The notes under the pieces: generated by a model | What the model was told of the DNA's origin: nothing | What the model saw: the letters and a program-made list of their open reading frames with translations, nothing else | Database searches by the model: none | Position numbers and translations under genes: made by a program | In this document: positions 1 to 7,618 of the stretch, piece by piece | Layout of the letters: each line of letters begins with the position of its first letter | Position numbering within the stretch: the first letter of the stretch is position 1 | From: Chitinophagaceae bacterium C216 | GTDB taxonomy: Bacteria; Bacteroidota; Bacteroidia; Chitinophagales; Chitinophagaceae | Length of the DNA: 64,000 nt | Direction: 5' to 3' | Assembly (NCBI GenBank): GCA_028485475.2 | Contig: CP144143.1 | Coordinates: 1,364,001-1,428,000 of the forward strand

Positions 1-1
1 G

Positions 2-319
2 GCTGCTGATGCGGGCGCTACATTTACGGCCTATACATTTATAAGACTGAATGGTGCAATTAAATTTTTATTTCGCGACTGGCTTTATAAGAACTTTCCG
101 GATCGAGCAGACAGAGTATGGCATCTAATAGAGCAAAGCCATGACGGTCAGGTGAATGACAGCCGCTGGGGTTTGCGTATGCGCGGTGAAGGAGCCATTG
201 CAGAAATGGTTGCGCAACAATACGTCAAATATGGTAAAATGTATCATATGAATGAGGAGCGTATAGGATTGGATACAACCATTTTCAGAAGGCCTGGACA
301 GCAGATGGCTTTATTTTAA
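2..319 (+). CDS. Radical SAM protein, PA0069/Rv2578c-like family, 3' end only
   Basis: This is the last 105 residues of a protein whose start lies before the window. The reading frame is open from base 2 and closes with TAA at 317-319. The C-terminal tail, FRRPGQQMALF, matches the characteristic ending (FRRP...GQ..LF) of the SPL-like radical SAM family often annotated as PA0069 family; the rest of this end is helical, including a W-H-L-I-E segment. The radical SAM CxxxCxxC cluster would be in the missing part, so the assignment rests on the tail alone. The substrate of this family is not known to me. No terminator is evident after the stop. Confidence 0.65.
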   Translation, partial: AADAGATFTAYTFIRLNGAIKFLFRDWLYKNFPDRADRVWHLIEQSHDGQVNDSRWGLRMRGEGAIAEMVAQQYVKYGKMYHMNEERIGLDTTIFRRPGQQMALF

Positions 320-467
320 GATAAGACATGGGACGGATGTTTAATCTCAATTAATAATTTTATATATTTATAGAATAGTTTCGGTATTGTGTGCTTCATT
401 CACAATTGTGAATAAAATTACTTGCTTTTTAGAAGGATAAATAATAACGTTGTGAAACACTAGTTCC

Positions 468-956
468 ATGCAACATCATACAAAACAATGGAGGAAGTTG
501 ACGGGCGAGTACCTAACCAACTATCTTGAGGATGAGGTGCTGGGCGTAATTCTTCGTGAAAAAGAGCAGGGGCACTCGCTAAAGGTTTGCATTGGCACAG
601 ACAGTCAGGTAAAAGGCACGTTTACCGAATTTGCAACAGCCATTGTATTCATACGCAAGGGTAAGGGTGGTTTTATGTACCTTAATAATGAAACCACTCA
701 AGAGAAAATGACCATTAAACAGCGTATGATGACAGAAGTATCCCGAAGTATCGAAGTGGCTTACCGTCTCTGTGATTTGTTCACCAGCCACAACATTGAC
801 ATGGAGGTGCATGTGGATATCAACACTAACCCTATTTACAAGAGCAATGATGCATTGAAGGAGGCGATAGGGTATATTTCCGGTATGGGTTTCAATTTTA
901 AAGTGAAACCTGAGGCTTTTGCCAGTTCCTGCTGTGCCAATAAAGTAGTACAGTAA
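468..956 (+). CDS. YkuK/DUF458 family RNase H-fold protein
   Basis: A 162-residue soluble protein that resembles the YkuK (DUF458) ribonuclease H-like family. The marks are an early acidic strand VCIGTDSQV (around residues 40-48) followed by a strand with the FATAIVFIR segment, a central helix with many charged residues, and a second acidic strand, VHVDINTNP, near residue 115. These aspartates are placed like RNase H metal ligands, but the biological role of the family is unsettled. The ATG at 468 has no strong ribosome binding site. The gene converges on the DUF1015 gene, with only one base between the two stop codons and no terminator hairpin between them. Confidence 0.8.
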   Translation: MQHHTKQWRKLTGEYLTNYLEDEVLGVILREKEQGHSLKVCIGTDSQVKGTFTEFATAIVFIRKGKGGFMYLNNETTQEKMTIKQRMMTEVSRSIEVAYRLCDLFTSHNIDMEVHVDINTNPIYKSNDALKEAIGYISGMGFNFKVKPEAFASSCCANKVVQ

Positions 957-957
957 C

Positions 958-2181
958 TCACTCCAAGAGATGCGTTAATAGCCCGTCACGCAACTTAGGC
1001 TCGAACCATGTGCTCTTGGGCGGCATGATAAGGCCTGTATCGGCAATATTGAACAATTGCTGAATTGTTACCGGGTACAGGCTGAAGGATACTTGCATTT
1101 TGCCATCATTCACAAGCCTTTCTAGTTCCTTTAAGCCACGGATGCCACCGATAAAATCAATTCTTTTATCGGTACGGATATCTTTTAGGCCTAAATGCTT
1201 GTCCAAAATGTTTGCGGACAAAATGCTTACATCCAGCTGGCCTATCAGGTCTTCTGCATAAGTGCCGGGTCGTGCTGATAACCGGTACCAGCGCTTTTGG
1301 AGATACATGCCTATTTCATGAGGGCGTGTTGGACTTACAGCTTCGGTGCTTTCAGATACTTCAAAATCTTCTCGGATACGTGTAAGCAATTCAGTAGGCG
1401 TTAGCCCGTTTAAATCTGTAACCGCCCGATTGTAATCCATAATATGAAGATGGTTATCGGGAAAAATAACAGTAAGAAAGAATCGGGCGGATTCGTTATC
1501 CGGCAATACGTTGCTCACCTGCGTTGCGGAGGCTGCTCTGTGATGTCCATCTGCAATATAGGTGGCAGGAACTTTTTCCTTAAAAAGTGTAATGATATGT
1601 TGGATCGTACGCTCATCGTCAATTTTCCACACTGCGTGCGTGACGTTATCGGCAGCTGTGAAATGATATAGCGGTTCATGTCGTGTTTTCCAATCATGTA
1701 TTACTGCATCAACCTCCTGCACGCTTTTATAGGCCAGAAACACTTTACCGGTTTGTGCTCGCGTGATGGTGATATGGAGGATACGGTCATTTTCTTTTTC
1801 AGGGCGAGTAAGTTCATGTTTGTTGATGAGTCCGTTTTGATAATCCTCTATTGAGGATAAACAAGCCAAACCGGTCATGCTGCGCTCGTTCATCGTTAGT
1901 TCATAGATGTATAAGCAGGCTTGCGCCTCTTTAATCAGCGTGCCGTCAGTTATCATGCGCTGAAGGTTTTGTTTTGCTTTTTCATAAACTTTAGGGTCGT
2001 AGGGGTTGGCTACTTCCGGTAGATCGATCTCAGATCGGGTTACATGTAGAAAAGAGTGGGGATTATCACCTGCTGCATTCTTTGCCTCCTCACGACTCAT
2101 TACATCATAAGGGGGTGCTGCAACCCGCAATGCCCATTCCGGTCGGGGCCTTAGTGCTTTAAATGGTCGAATGGTAATCAT
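958..2181 (-). CDS. DUF1015 family protein
   Basis: A 407-residue cytoplasmic protein of the DUF1015 family. The recognisable features are the N-terminal RPFKALRP...VAAPPYDVMSREEA segment, a central LYIYELTM strand, and the ADGHHRAASA motif near residue 215, which is the most conserved part of the family. In other Bacteroidota members of this family often sit next to serine biosynthesis genes (general knowledge), but none is visible here. No catalytic activity is established, and I infer none. It starts at the ATG whose complement lies at 2179-2181, and runs convergently into the YkuK-like gene. Confidence 0.85.
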   Translation of the reverse strand: MITIRPFKALRPRPEWALRVAAPPYDVMSREEAKNAAGDNPHSFLHVTRSEIDLPEVANPYDPKVYEKAKQNLQRMITDGTLIKEAQACLYIYELTMNERSMTGLACLSSIEDYQNGLINKHELTRPEKENDRILHITITRAQTGKVFLAYKSVQEVDAVIHDWKTRHEPLYHFTAADNVTHAVWKIDDERTIQHIITLFKEKVPATYIADGHHRAASATQVSNVLPDNESARFFLTVIFPDNHLHIMDYNRAVTDLNGLTPTELLTRIREDFEVSESTEAVSPTRPHEIGMYLQKRWYRLSARPGTYAEDLIGQLDVSILSANILDKHLGLKDIRTDKRIDFIGGIRGLKELERLVNDGKMQVSFSLYPVTIQQLFNIADTGLIMPPKSTWFEPKLRDGLLTHLLE

Positions 2182-2374
2182 ATGGCCAATGTGTTTGCTG
2201 ATGTAAGAAATAGTAAATGCGTAGCTCCTAGGTGTCTTTCTTATTAGAATTATTTCAATAAAATAAGCAATATATTAGTTTTTATTAAAAAAACTATTCC
2301 GTCTACATAAAAAATATTATCTTAACGCCCTGTTGCCTGCAAATAGTTGGGTATTAAGTACAAATTTTTGGAAA

Positions 2375-4969
2375 ATGGATATTGCTGCGAGTAAGAATTT
2401 ACATCATTTTAAGACAGAAGTAGGGACAAGGTTTCAATTGTACAACAGTCTTTTTACATCACTTCCGTTTCACAAAATGGAAAAGACCGGGATTTTGTTA
2501 TCCCTTTTTTCCAATAATTGTGAGGAGGGGTATGAGAAGTCTAAGAGTCCTATCGATATTATTAATGAATTTTTTAATAAACATACGCTTATCACTTCTG
2601 AAAAGGAACGTTTGGATTTACTTTTCAGGTTTACGCAGTATGTAGAGCGGCAGGTAGTGTTATTTGATGCTTTAGAGGATGCTGCATATAAACATACACA
2701 TGATCTGAGCGGTCCGGGTACTTTAAAGCAATTGATTGCTGATGCATTACAGTATAACAAGATTGAGGAGCTGAAAGAAACACTGAAAACCTTTTGTGTA
2801 AGGCCTGTTCTTACAGCCCATCCCACTCAGTTTTATCCCGGATCGGTACTGGGGATTATTCACGACCTGAGCAGGGCGCTGATGCGGAATGACTCGGTGG
2901 AGATTAATACCTTTTTGCAGCAACTAGGTAAAACTCCTTTTCTGAAGAAGAAAAAACCTACCCCATACGGAGAAGCCGTAAGTCTTATTTGGTATCTGGA
3001 AAATGTTTTTTATACGGCTGCAGGCAGAATTTTGGATGAATTGAAAAATCATTTTCCGGATGTGATTACCGATGAGAACCCTGTTCTTAAAATGGGTTTC
3101 TGGCCGGGCGGTGACCGAGATGGAAACCCCTATGTGCGCAATGAAACTACTTTAAAGGTGGCAGAAGCTTTAAGAGGGGCTATTATTAAATGTTATTACC
3201 TCGATGTGCGTCGCCTTAAACGTCGGCTTACATTTCATGGAGTGGAAGAGCCTATTGCAGAGCTTGAGGAAAAGCTATATCAAAATCTCTTTATCCCCGG
3301 TCATATACCCAATATTACGGTAGCGGAGATTAAGGGAAAGCTGAAGCAGATTAAGAAAATTCTGGAAGAAGAGCATAATTCCCTGTTTGTGTCCCTTGTT
3401 CAGAGCCTTATTAATAAGGTAGATATCTTCGGATTGTACTTTGCTTCTTTGGACATTAGGCAGGATAGCAGCATCCATGGAAAAATATATAAAATGGCAG
3501 CGGGTAAGAGCAATGGCATTATTCCCGAAAATTATCCCTCGCTGCCGGATGAAGAGAAGATTAAGGTTATACTAAATATTAAAGGAAAGATCGATACTTC
3601 GATATTCGCAGAAGATGAAGTAGTGAAAGATACTGCCGAAATACCTCTTGCTGTTCATAGCATTCAACAGGTGAATGGGGAGCAAGGCTGTCATCGTTAT
3701 ATCATCAGCCATACTACCAGTGCACTGGATGTGATGGAGGTGTATGGACTGTTCAAGATGCAGGGATTTGCCGAAGAAGATATTCATTTAGATATTGTTC
3801 CACTATTTGAAACAGTGGAGGATTTGAGCAATGCCGCTAATGTAATGCAACAACTGTATGCTATTCCTGCTTATAGAGCCCATTTAAAACGTAGGAATAA
3901 CACCCAAACCATCATGCTGGGCTTTAGTGATGGTACCAAGGATGGTGGTTATTTGATGGCCAACTGGAGTATTTATCGAGCCAAGGAAGAGCTCACCCGT
4001 ATTACACGAAACAGTGGCTTTGAAGTAATATTTTTCGATGGAAGAGGTGGTCCTCCCTCTAGGGGTGGTGGAAAAACCCATAAGTTCTATGCTTCGATGG
4101 GTAAAAATATTTCCAACCGCGAAATTCAGCTAACGATACAAGGGCAAACCATTAGCTCTAATTTTGGGATTATCGACTCTGCACAATATAACCTAGAACA
4201 GTTGTTAAATGCAGGCATCTCCAGCAGCTTGTATATAGATAGGCATCCACCTTTCTCCGGTAAGGAGGAGGAGCTGATGCAGGAACTTTCTTCCTATGGT
4301 TTTGATGCGTATAAGAAACTGAAGGAGCATCCACTGTTGCCCAGCTATCTGTATACGATGAGTCCTTTGCGTTTTTATAGCGAAACCAATATCAGCAGTC
4401 GTCCGTCCAAACGTGGGCCTTCTCAAACAGATATTTCGCTTTCTGATTTAAGGGCGATTCCTTTTGCAGGCGCTTGGAGCCAACTAAAGCAGAATGTTCC
4501 CGGATTCTTTGGGGTAGGTACAGCCCTTAAAAAAATGGAGTATATCGGACGTTTTGAGGAAGTGAAGCAGTTGTACAATAAGTCGCTGTACTTTAAAACG
4601 CTGATGGATAACTGTGAAATGTCTATGTCTAAATCCTATTTCCCGCTTACGGCTTATATGGCAAAAGACGAAACCTATGGGGAAATATGGAATATGATAT
4701 ATGAAGAATATCAGCTTACTCATGATTACCTCTTAAAACTCTCGGGAAAGAGTACACTGATGGAAAATTATCCGATCGATAAACTATCTATTTACATGCG
4801 GGAGCGTATTGTATTGCCCCTGCTTACCATTCAGCAGTATGCGTTGAGTAAATTAAGAGAGTTGGAGGCTAGTGACAGCGAGTCGGCTGCAGAATTGAAG
4901 GAAGTATACGGTAAGCTAGTTATGCGTTGTTCTTTCGGAATTATCAATGCTGGAAGAAACTCAGCATAG
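2375..4969 (+). CDS. ppc: Phosphoenolpyruvate carboxylase
   Basis: Carboxylates phosphoenolpyruvate to oxaloacetate, refilling the TCA cycle. I chose the ATG at 2375 over a TTG 42 bases upstream, giving 864 residues, close to the family's usual size. Visible motifs are TAHPT with the catalytic histidine (about His149), GFWPGGDRDGNPYV, the GFSDGTKDGGY loop that replaces the common GYSDSxKDxG, and the glycine-rich DGRGGPPSRGGG loop with the catalytic arginine near residue 557. The C-terminus ends INAGRNSA, where the well-studied enzymes end in a conserved R/QNTG with terminal glycine; the tail is part of the effector and active-site region in those enzymes. A terminator follows at 5009-5041. 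Confidence 0.95.
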   Translation: MDIAASKNLHHFKTEVGTRFQLYNSLFTSLPFHKMEKTGILLSLFSNNCEEGYEKSKSPIDIINEFFNKHTLITSEKERLDLLFRFTQYVERQVVLFDALEDAAYKHTHDLSGPGTLKQLIADALQYNKIEELKETLKTFCVRPVLTAHPTQFYPGSVLGIIHDLSRALMRNDSVEINTFLQQLGKTPFLKKKKPTPYGEAVSLIWYLENVFYTAAGRILDELKNHFPDVITDENPVLKMGFWPGGDRDGNPYVRNETTLKVAEALRGAIIKCYYLDVRRLKRRLTFHGVEEPIAELEEKLYQNLFIPGHIPNITVAEIKGKLKQIKKILEEEHNSLFVSLVQSLINKVDIFGLYFASLDIRQDSSIHGKIYKMAAGKSNGIIPENYPSLPDEEKIKVILNIKGKIDTSIFAEDEVVKDTAEIPLAVHSIQQVNGEQGCHRYIISHTTSALDVMEVYGLFKMQGFAEEDIHLDIVPLFETVEDLSNAANVMQQLYAIPAYRAHLKRRNNTQTIMLGFSDGTKDGGYLMANWSIYRAKEELTRITRNSGFEVIFFDGRGGPPSRGGGKTHKFYASMGKNISNREIQLTIQGQTISSNFGIIDSAQYNLEQLLNAGISSSLYIDRHPPFSGKEEELMQELSSYGFDAYKKLKEHPLLPSYLYTMSPLRFYSETNISSRPSKRGPSQTDISLSDLRAIPFAGAWSQLKQNVPGFFGVGTALKKMEYIGRFEEVKQLYNKSLYFKTLMDNCEMSMSKSYFPLTAYMAKDETYGEIWNMIYEEYQLTHDYLLKLSGKSTLMENYPIDKLSIYMRERIVLPLLTIQQYALSKLRELEASDSESAAELKEVYGKLVMRCSFGIINAGRNSA

Positions 4970-5008
4970 ATTACAACCGCTCAGTTTTTCAAACTAACAT
5001 AAAATAAG

Positions 5009-5041
5009 AAAGCTGCATATGTAAGATATGCAGCTTTTTTT
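5009..5041. terminator. Bidirectional terminator between ppc and queA
   Basis: AGCTGCATAT and ATATGCAGCT form a 10-bp stem around a GTAAG loop, extended by flanking A/T pairs. Seven T follow on the plus strand (ppc side), and the minus strand copy runs into TTTCTTATTTTAT (queA side), so it can serve both convergent genes. Confidence 0.85.
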
Positions 5042-5066
5042 ATGATATATGAAGATCAAATCTAGC

Positions 5067-6116
5067 TTACAGAATCAACAACGCATCTCCATAACTAAAG
5101 AATCGGTATTTGTCTTTGATCGCCTTTTTATAGGCCTCCATGGTAAGTTCATAACCGGCAAAAGCGCTGGTCATAATCAGCAGACTGGTTTTCGGTAAAT
5201 GGAAGTTCGTAACCATAGCATCTGCGATGCTGAAGTCATACGGAGGATGAATAAACATGTTGGTCCACCCTTCTGAGGGTTTCAGTAATTTTTGTGCGGT
5301 AAAAGACGACTCCAGCGCACGCATGGTAGTGGTGCCAATAGCGCAGATACGATGACCTGTTTCTTTAGCTTTGTTTACAATCTTACATGCCTGCTCGTCG
5401 ATGCGATAGTACTCGGCATCCATCTTGTGCTTGCTGAGGTCTTCCACCTCGATGGGTCTAAAGGTGCCCAGTCCTGTATGCAGGGTGATTTCGGCAAAGC
5501 GGATACCTTTAATCTCCAAGCGCTTAATCAACTCACGACTGAAGTGGAGACCGGCAGTGGGAGCTGCTACGGCGCCTTCGTATTTAGCGTAAACGGTTTG
5601 ATAGCGTTCTTTATCTTCTTCTTCTGGTTTACGCTTAATGTATTTAGGCAATGGTGTTTCTCCTAGAGCCTGTAATTGGGCTCTGAAACTATCCTCATCA
5701 CCTTCCCATAAAAACTTGATGGTTCTACCACGGCTGGTAGTGTTGTCAATCACTTCTGCAACCAGCTCTTCGTTTTCCCCAAAGTAAAGCTTGTTACCCA
5801 CGCGGATTTTACGTGCCGGGTCTACAATAACGTCCCAGAGGCGGTTGGGCTTATTCAGCTCGCGCAGCAGGAAAACCTCGATTTTGGCACCTGTTTTCTC
5901 CTTGCGGCCATACATTCTGGCCGGGAATACTTTGGTGTTATTTACAACAAATACATCCTTATCGTCAAAATACTCTAGAATGTCGCGGAAGTATCTGTTT
6001 TCAATTTGCCCTGTCTGACGATGCACCACCATCATTCTGGCATCTTCTCTTTTTTTCGCGGGGTACTGTGCAATAAGGTTCAGGGGAAGATCAAAGTGAA
6101 ATTGTGAAAGCTTCAT
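5067..6116 (-). CDS. queA: S-adenosylmethionine:tRNA ribosyltransferase-isomerase
   Basis: Transfers the ribose part of S-adenosylmethionine to 7-aminomethyl-7-deazaguanine in tRNA, making epoxyqueuosine, the next-to-last step of queuosine synthesis. The protein begins [11 protein letters not shown] and is 349 residues, the usual length; the frame stays open for another 89 codons upstream, but those bases look like an RNA leader and not protein. Family hallmarks are [18 protein letters not shown] near the start, [11 protein letters not shown], the [15 protein letters not shown] segment, [10 protein letters not shown] in the middle and [16 protein letters not shown] near the end. It is monocistronic here, with a consensus -7 box at 6256-6263 and a terminator at 5009-5041. 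No other queuosine gene is in the window. Confidence 0.95.
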   Translation of the reverse strand: MKLSQFHFDLPLNLIAQYPAKKREDARMMVVHRQTGQIENRYFRDILEYFDDKDVFVVNNTKVFPARMYGRKEKTGAKIEVFLLRELNKPNRLWDVIVDPARKIRVGNKLYFGENEELVAEVIDNTTSRGRTIKFLWEGDEDSFRAQLQALGETPLPKYIKRKPEEEDKERYQTVYAKYEGAVAAPTAGLHFSRELIKRLEIKGIRFAEITLHTGLGTFRPIEVEDLSKHKMDAEYYRIDEQACKIVNKAKETGHRICAIGTTTMRALESSFTAQKLLKPSEGWTNMFIHPPYDFSIADAMVTNFHLPKTSLLIMTSAFAGYELTMEAYKKAIKDKYRFFSYGDALLIL

Positions 6117-6140
6117 GTATCGATTTTCTTTTTTAAGGTC

Positions 6141-6241
6141 AAAACCTGTAAAAGCAGTAGAACGAAGCTCACGGTACGTAGTAAAGTTACCCGTATAAGG
6201 TATTTTACAATCCCGAGCCCCGGTCTTACGGCACCGGTTTT
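6141..6241 (-). promoter_or_regulatory. Folded 5' leader of queA, candidate cis-regulatory RNA
   Basis: About 134 bases of transcribed leader separate the -7 box from the queA ATG. Read on the minus strand it contains a closing stem AAAACC (6241-6236) with GGTTTT (6146-6141), a GCTC/GAGC stem (6218-6215 with 6170-6167), and a two-part hairpin GTAAA/TTTAC (6208-6204 with 6185-6181) stacked on TACC/GGTA. A perfect 7-bp alternative, TGTAAAA (6209-6203) with TTTTACA (6153-6147), competes with that hairpin. A multibranched leader with mutually exclusive stems is riboswitch- or attenuator-like. It does not match the preQ1 or SAM consensus sequences I know, and the function is not established. Confidence 0.4.
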
Positions 6242-6255
6242 CGAATTTGTGGCTG

Positions 6256-6263
6256 CAAAGGTA
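6256..6263 (-). promoter_or_regulatory. -7 promoter box of queA (TACCTTTG)
   Basis: The minus strand reads TACCTTTG, an exact match to the Bacteroidota -7 consensus TAnnTTTG, followed by CA. A transcription start around 6250 is expected. Upstream is A/T-rich; no clear -33 TTG is seen. Confidence 0.6.
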
Positions 6264-6410
6264 GTATATTTTGATGTTTAAATGAAAATTTTTTAAAATT
6301 ATAACAGAGGGTTGTGAGTACTTTTTTTTTATATAAAAAGAACTCGGTGCCTGAATGCGCATAAATTCTGAAAGTATTGGCATTTTGGAGGGCTAAATCA
6401 TTATCTTGGC

Positions 6411-6565
6411 CCCTGGCTATAGGCCTCTGTGGAATGGAAGTATCGGATCAAGAGTTTTTAAGCAAGGTGGGTATAGGATATGATGACCTCCGTAGGCGAG
6501 GAGGCCATTCCAAAGCTCTCGGGGGTAAGAATAGGTGCGAGTGGGTAATCTGCAGAGGAGAGTAT
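6411..6565 (+). ncRNA. Candidate structured RNA / leader upstream of apbE
   Basis: The plus strand can form a three-way junction. Stem 1 pairs CCTCTG (6424-6429) with CAGAGG (6553-6558). Stem 2, directly stacked on it, pairs TGGAATGG (6430-6437) with CCATTCCA (6505-6512) and encloses a hairpin of CCTCC (6487-6491) with GGAGG (6500-6504). Stem 3 pairs CTCG (6518-6521) with CGAG (6538-6541). All pairs are perfect. It could be a leader of apbE or a separate small RNA; no motif of RNase P, SRP, tmRNA, FMN or cobalamin elements was recognised. An alternative reading is a 53-codon frame starting at ATG 6434 whose TGA overlaps the apbE ATG. Confidence 0.3.
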
Positions 6566-6594
6566 TTCGAGGAATCTAAAATTGATGGTTTTTG

Positions 6595-7593
6595 ATGAAG
6601 GTCCAAAAAGGGGTATTATTACTGTTCTTATCTCTTCTACATTTTTATGCTAATGCCCAAGTGCAGCGCACCCGCGACGCCTATCTAATGGGGGGAAAGT
6701 TCATTATTACTATTGTTGCAGGAGACTCACTTACTGCCGAGCGATATATCGATACAGTTATAGCGGAAATTTCGCGTATCGAATATCTAATATCGGACTG
6801 GAAGCCCGAAACCCAGATTTCAAAAGTGAATCAACAGGCGGGTATCCGCCCTGTGAAGGTGGATCGAGAAGTGCTGGAACTTACTGAGCACGCTATTTCT
6901 ATGTCGCGGTTAACAAATGGAGCTTTTGATATCAGTTTTGCCGCGATGGAAAAGATCTGGAAGTTTGACGGCAGCGAGATGAAAATGCCTTCCAAAAAGG
7001 TGGTGAAAAAAGCCAGAGCTAATGTGGGATATAAGAATATCATTATTGACAGGGATAGCAGTACGATTTTTCTGAAAAGAAAGGGTATGAAAATCGGCTT
7101 TGGGGCATTGGGTGAAGGATATGCGGCTGATAAGTGTAGGGAACTGATGTTGCAAAAAGGGATAACGGCAGGCATTGTAAATGCTACAGGAGATGTGCTG
7201 ACCTGGGGTACACGCCCCGATGGAACTCCCTGGAAGATTGGGGTCAACGATCCTTTTAGTAATAATAAGCTTATAGCTGCCATTAGCTGGGAAGGTGCTG
7301 CAACAACCTCGGGCAACTATGAGAAGTATGCCATCATTAATGGCAAACGATATGCCCATATTATCAATCCGGCGACCGGATACCCCGTATCGGGGCTGAC
7401 TAGTGTGACGGTATTAGGCCCCAGTGCTGAACAGGCTAATGCCTTCAGTACTTCGATAATGGTGTTAGGTGTGAAGAAAGGACTAAGGATGCTGAAAAAG
7501 TTTCCTGATTATAAAGCCATCGTTATTACCGATAAGCAAGAAATTATCACCAGCCCCAACTTTAACTTAGAACAGTATAAAATCCATTATTAA
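6595..7593 (+). CDS. apbE: FAD:protein FMN transferase (ApbE family)
   Basis: Attaches FMN covalently to threonine or serine of target flavoproteins such as Na+-pumping NADH:quinone reductase or Rnf subunits, outside the cytoplasmic membrane. The ATG at 6595 is preferred over the adjacent TTG. The product is 332 residues with an N-terminal signal peptide ending near YANAQ, without a lipobox. Family segments are ISDWKPETQISKVNQQAG, DISFAAMEKIW, GFGALGEGYAADKC, NATGDVLTWG, and the C-terminal [31 protein letters not shown], the last with the usual His-Ile-x-(D/N)P flavin and metal site; here it is NP and not the more frequent DP. No target flavoprotein gene is nearby. A frame immediately upstream ends in TGATG overlap with this start. 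Confidence 0.92.
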   Translation: MKVQKGVLLLFLSLLHFYANAQVQRTRDAYLMGGKFIITIVAGDSLTAERYIDTVIAEISRIEYLISDWKPETQISKVNQQAGIRPVKVDREVLELTEHAISMSRLTNGAFDISFAAMEKIWKFDGSEMKMPSKKVVKKARANVGYKNIIIDRDSSTIFLKRKGMKIGFGALGEGYAADKCRELMLQKGITAGIVNATGDVLTWGTRPDGTPWKIGVNDPFSNNKLIAAISWEGAATTSGNYEKYAIINGKRYAHIINPATGYPVSGLTSVTVLGPSAEQANAFSTSIMVLGVKKGLRMLKKFPDYKAIVITDKQEIITSPNFNLEQYKIHY

Positions 7594-7618
7594 TTCCGTG
7601 TTTTTGCAAAAAGAGTTG

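Noticed and set aside
6117-6383. Extension of the queA reading frame 89 codons upstream of its ATG.
   Set aside because: An exact -7 box lies within this stretch (6256-6263), the extension has no similarity to QueA, and [11 protein letters not shown] is the family's normal start; the bases fold as RNA.
6411-6565. Cobalamin, FMN, TPP riboswitch, RNase P, SRP or tmRNA identity for the apbE leader.
   Set aside because: None of the characteristic boxes I know for these RNAs was found; only generic stems remain.
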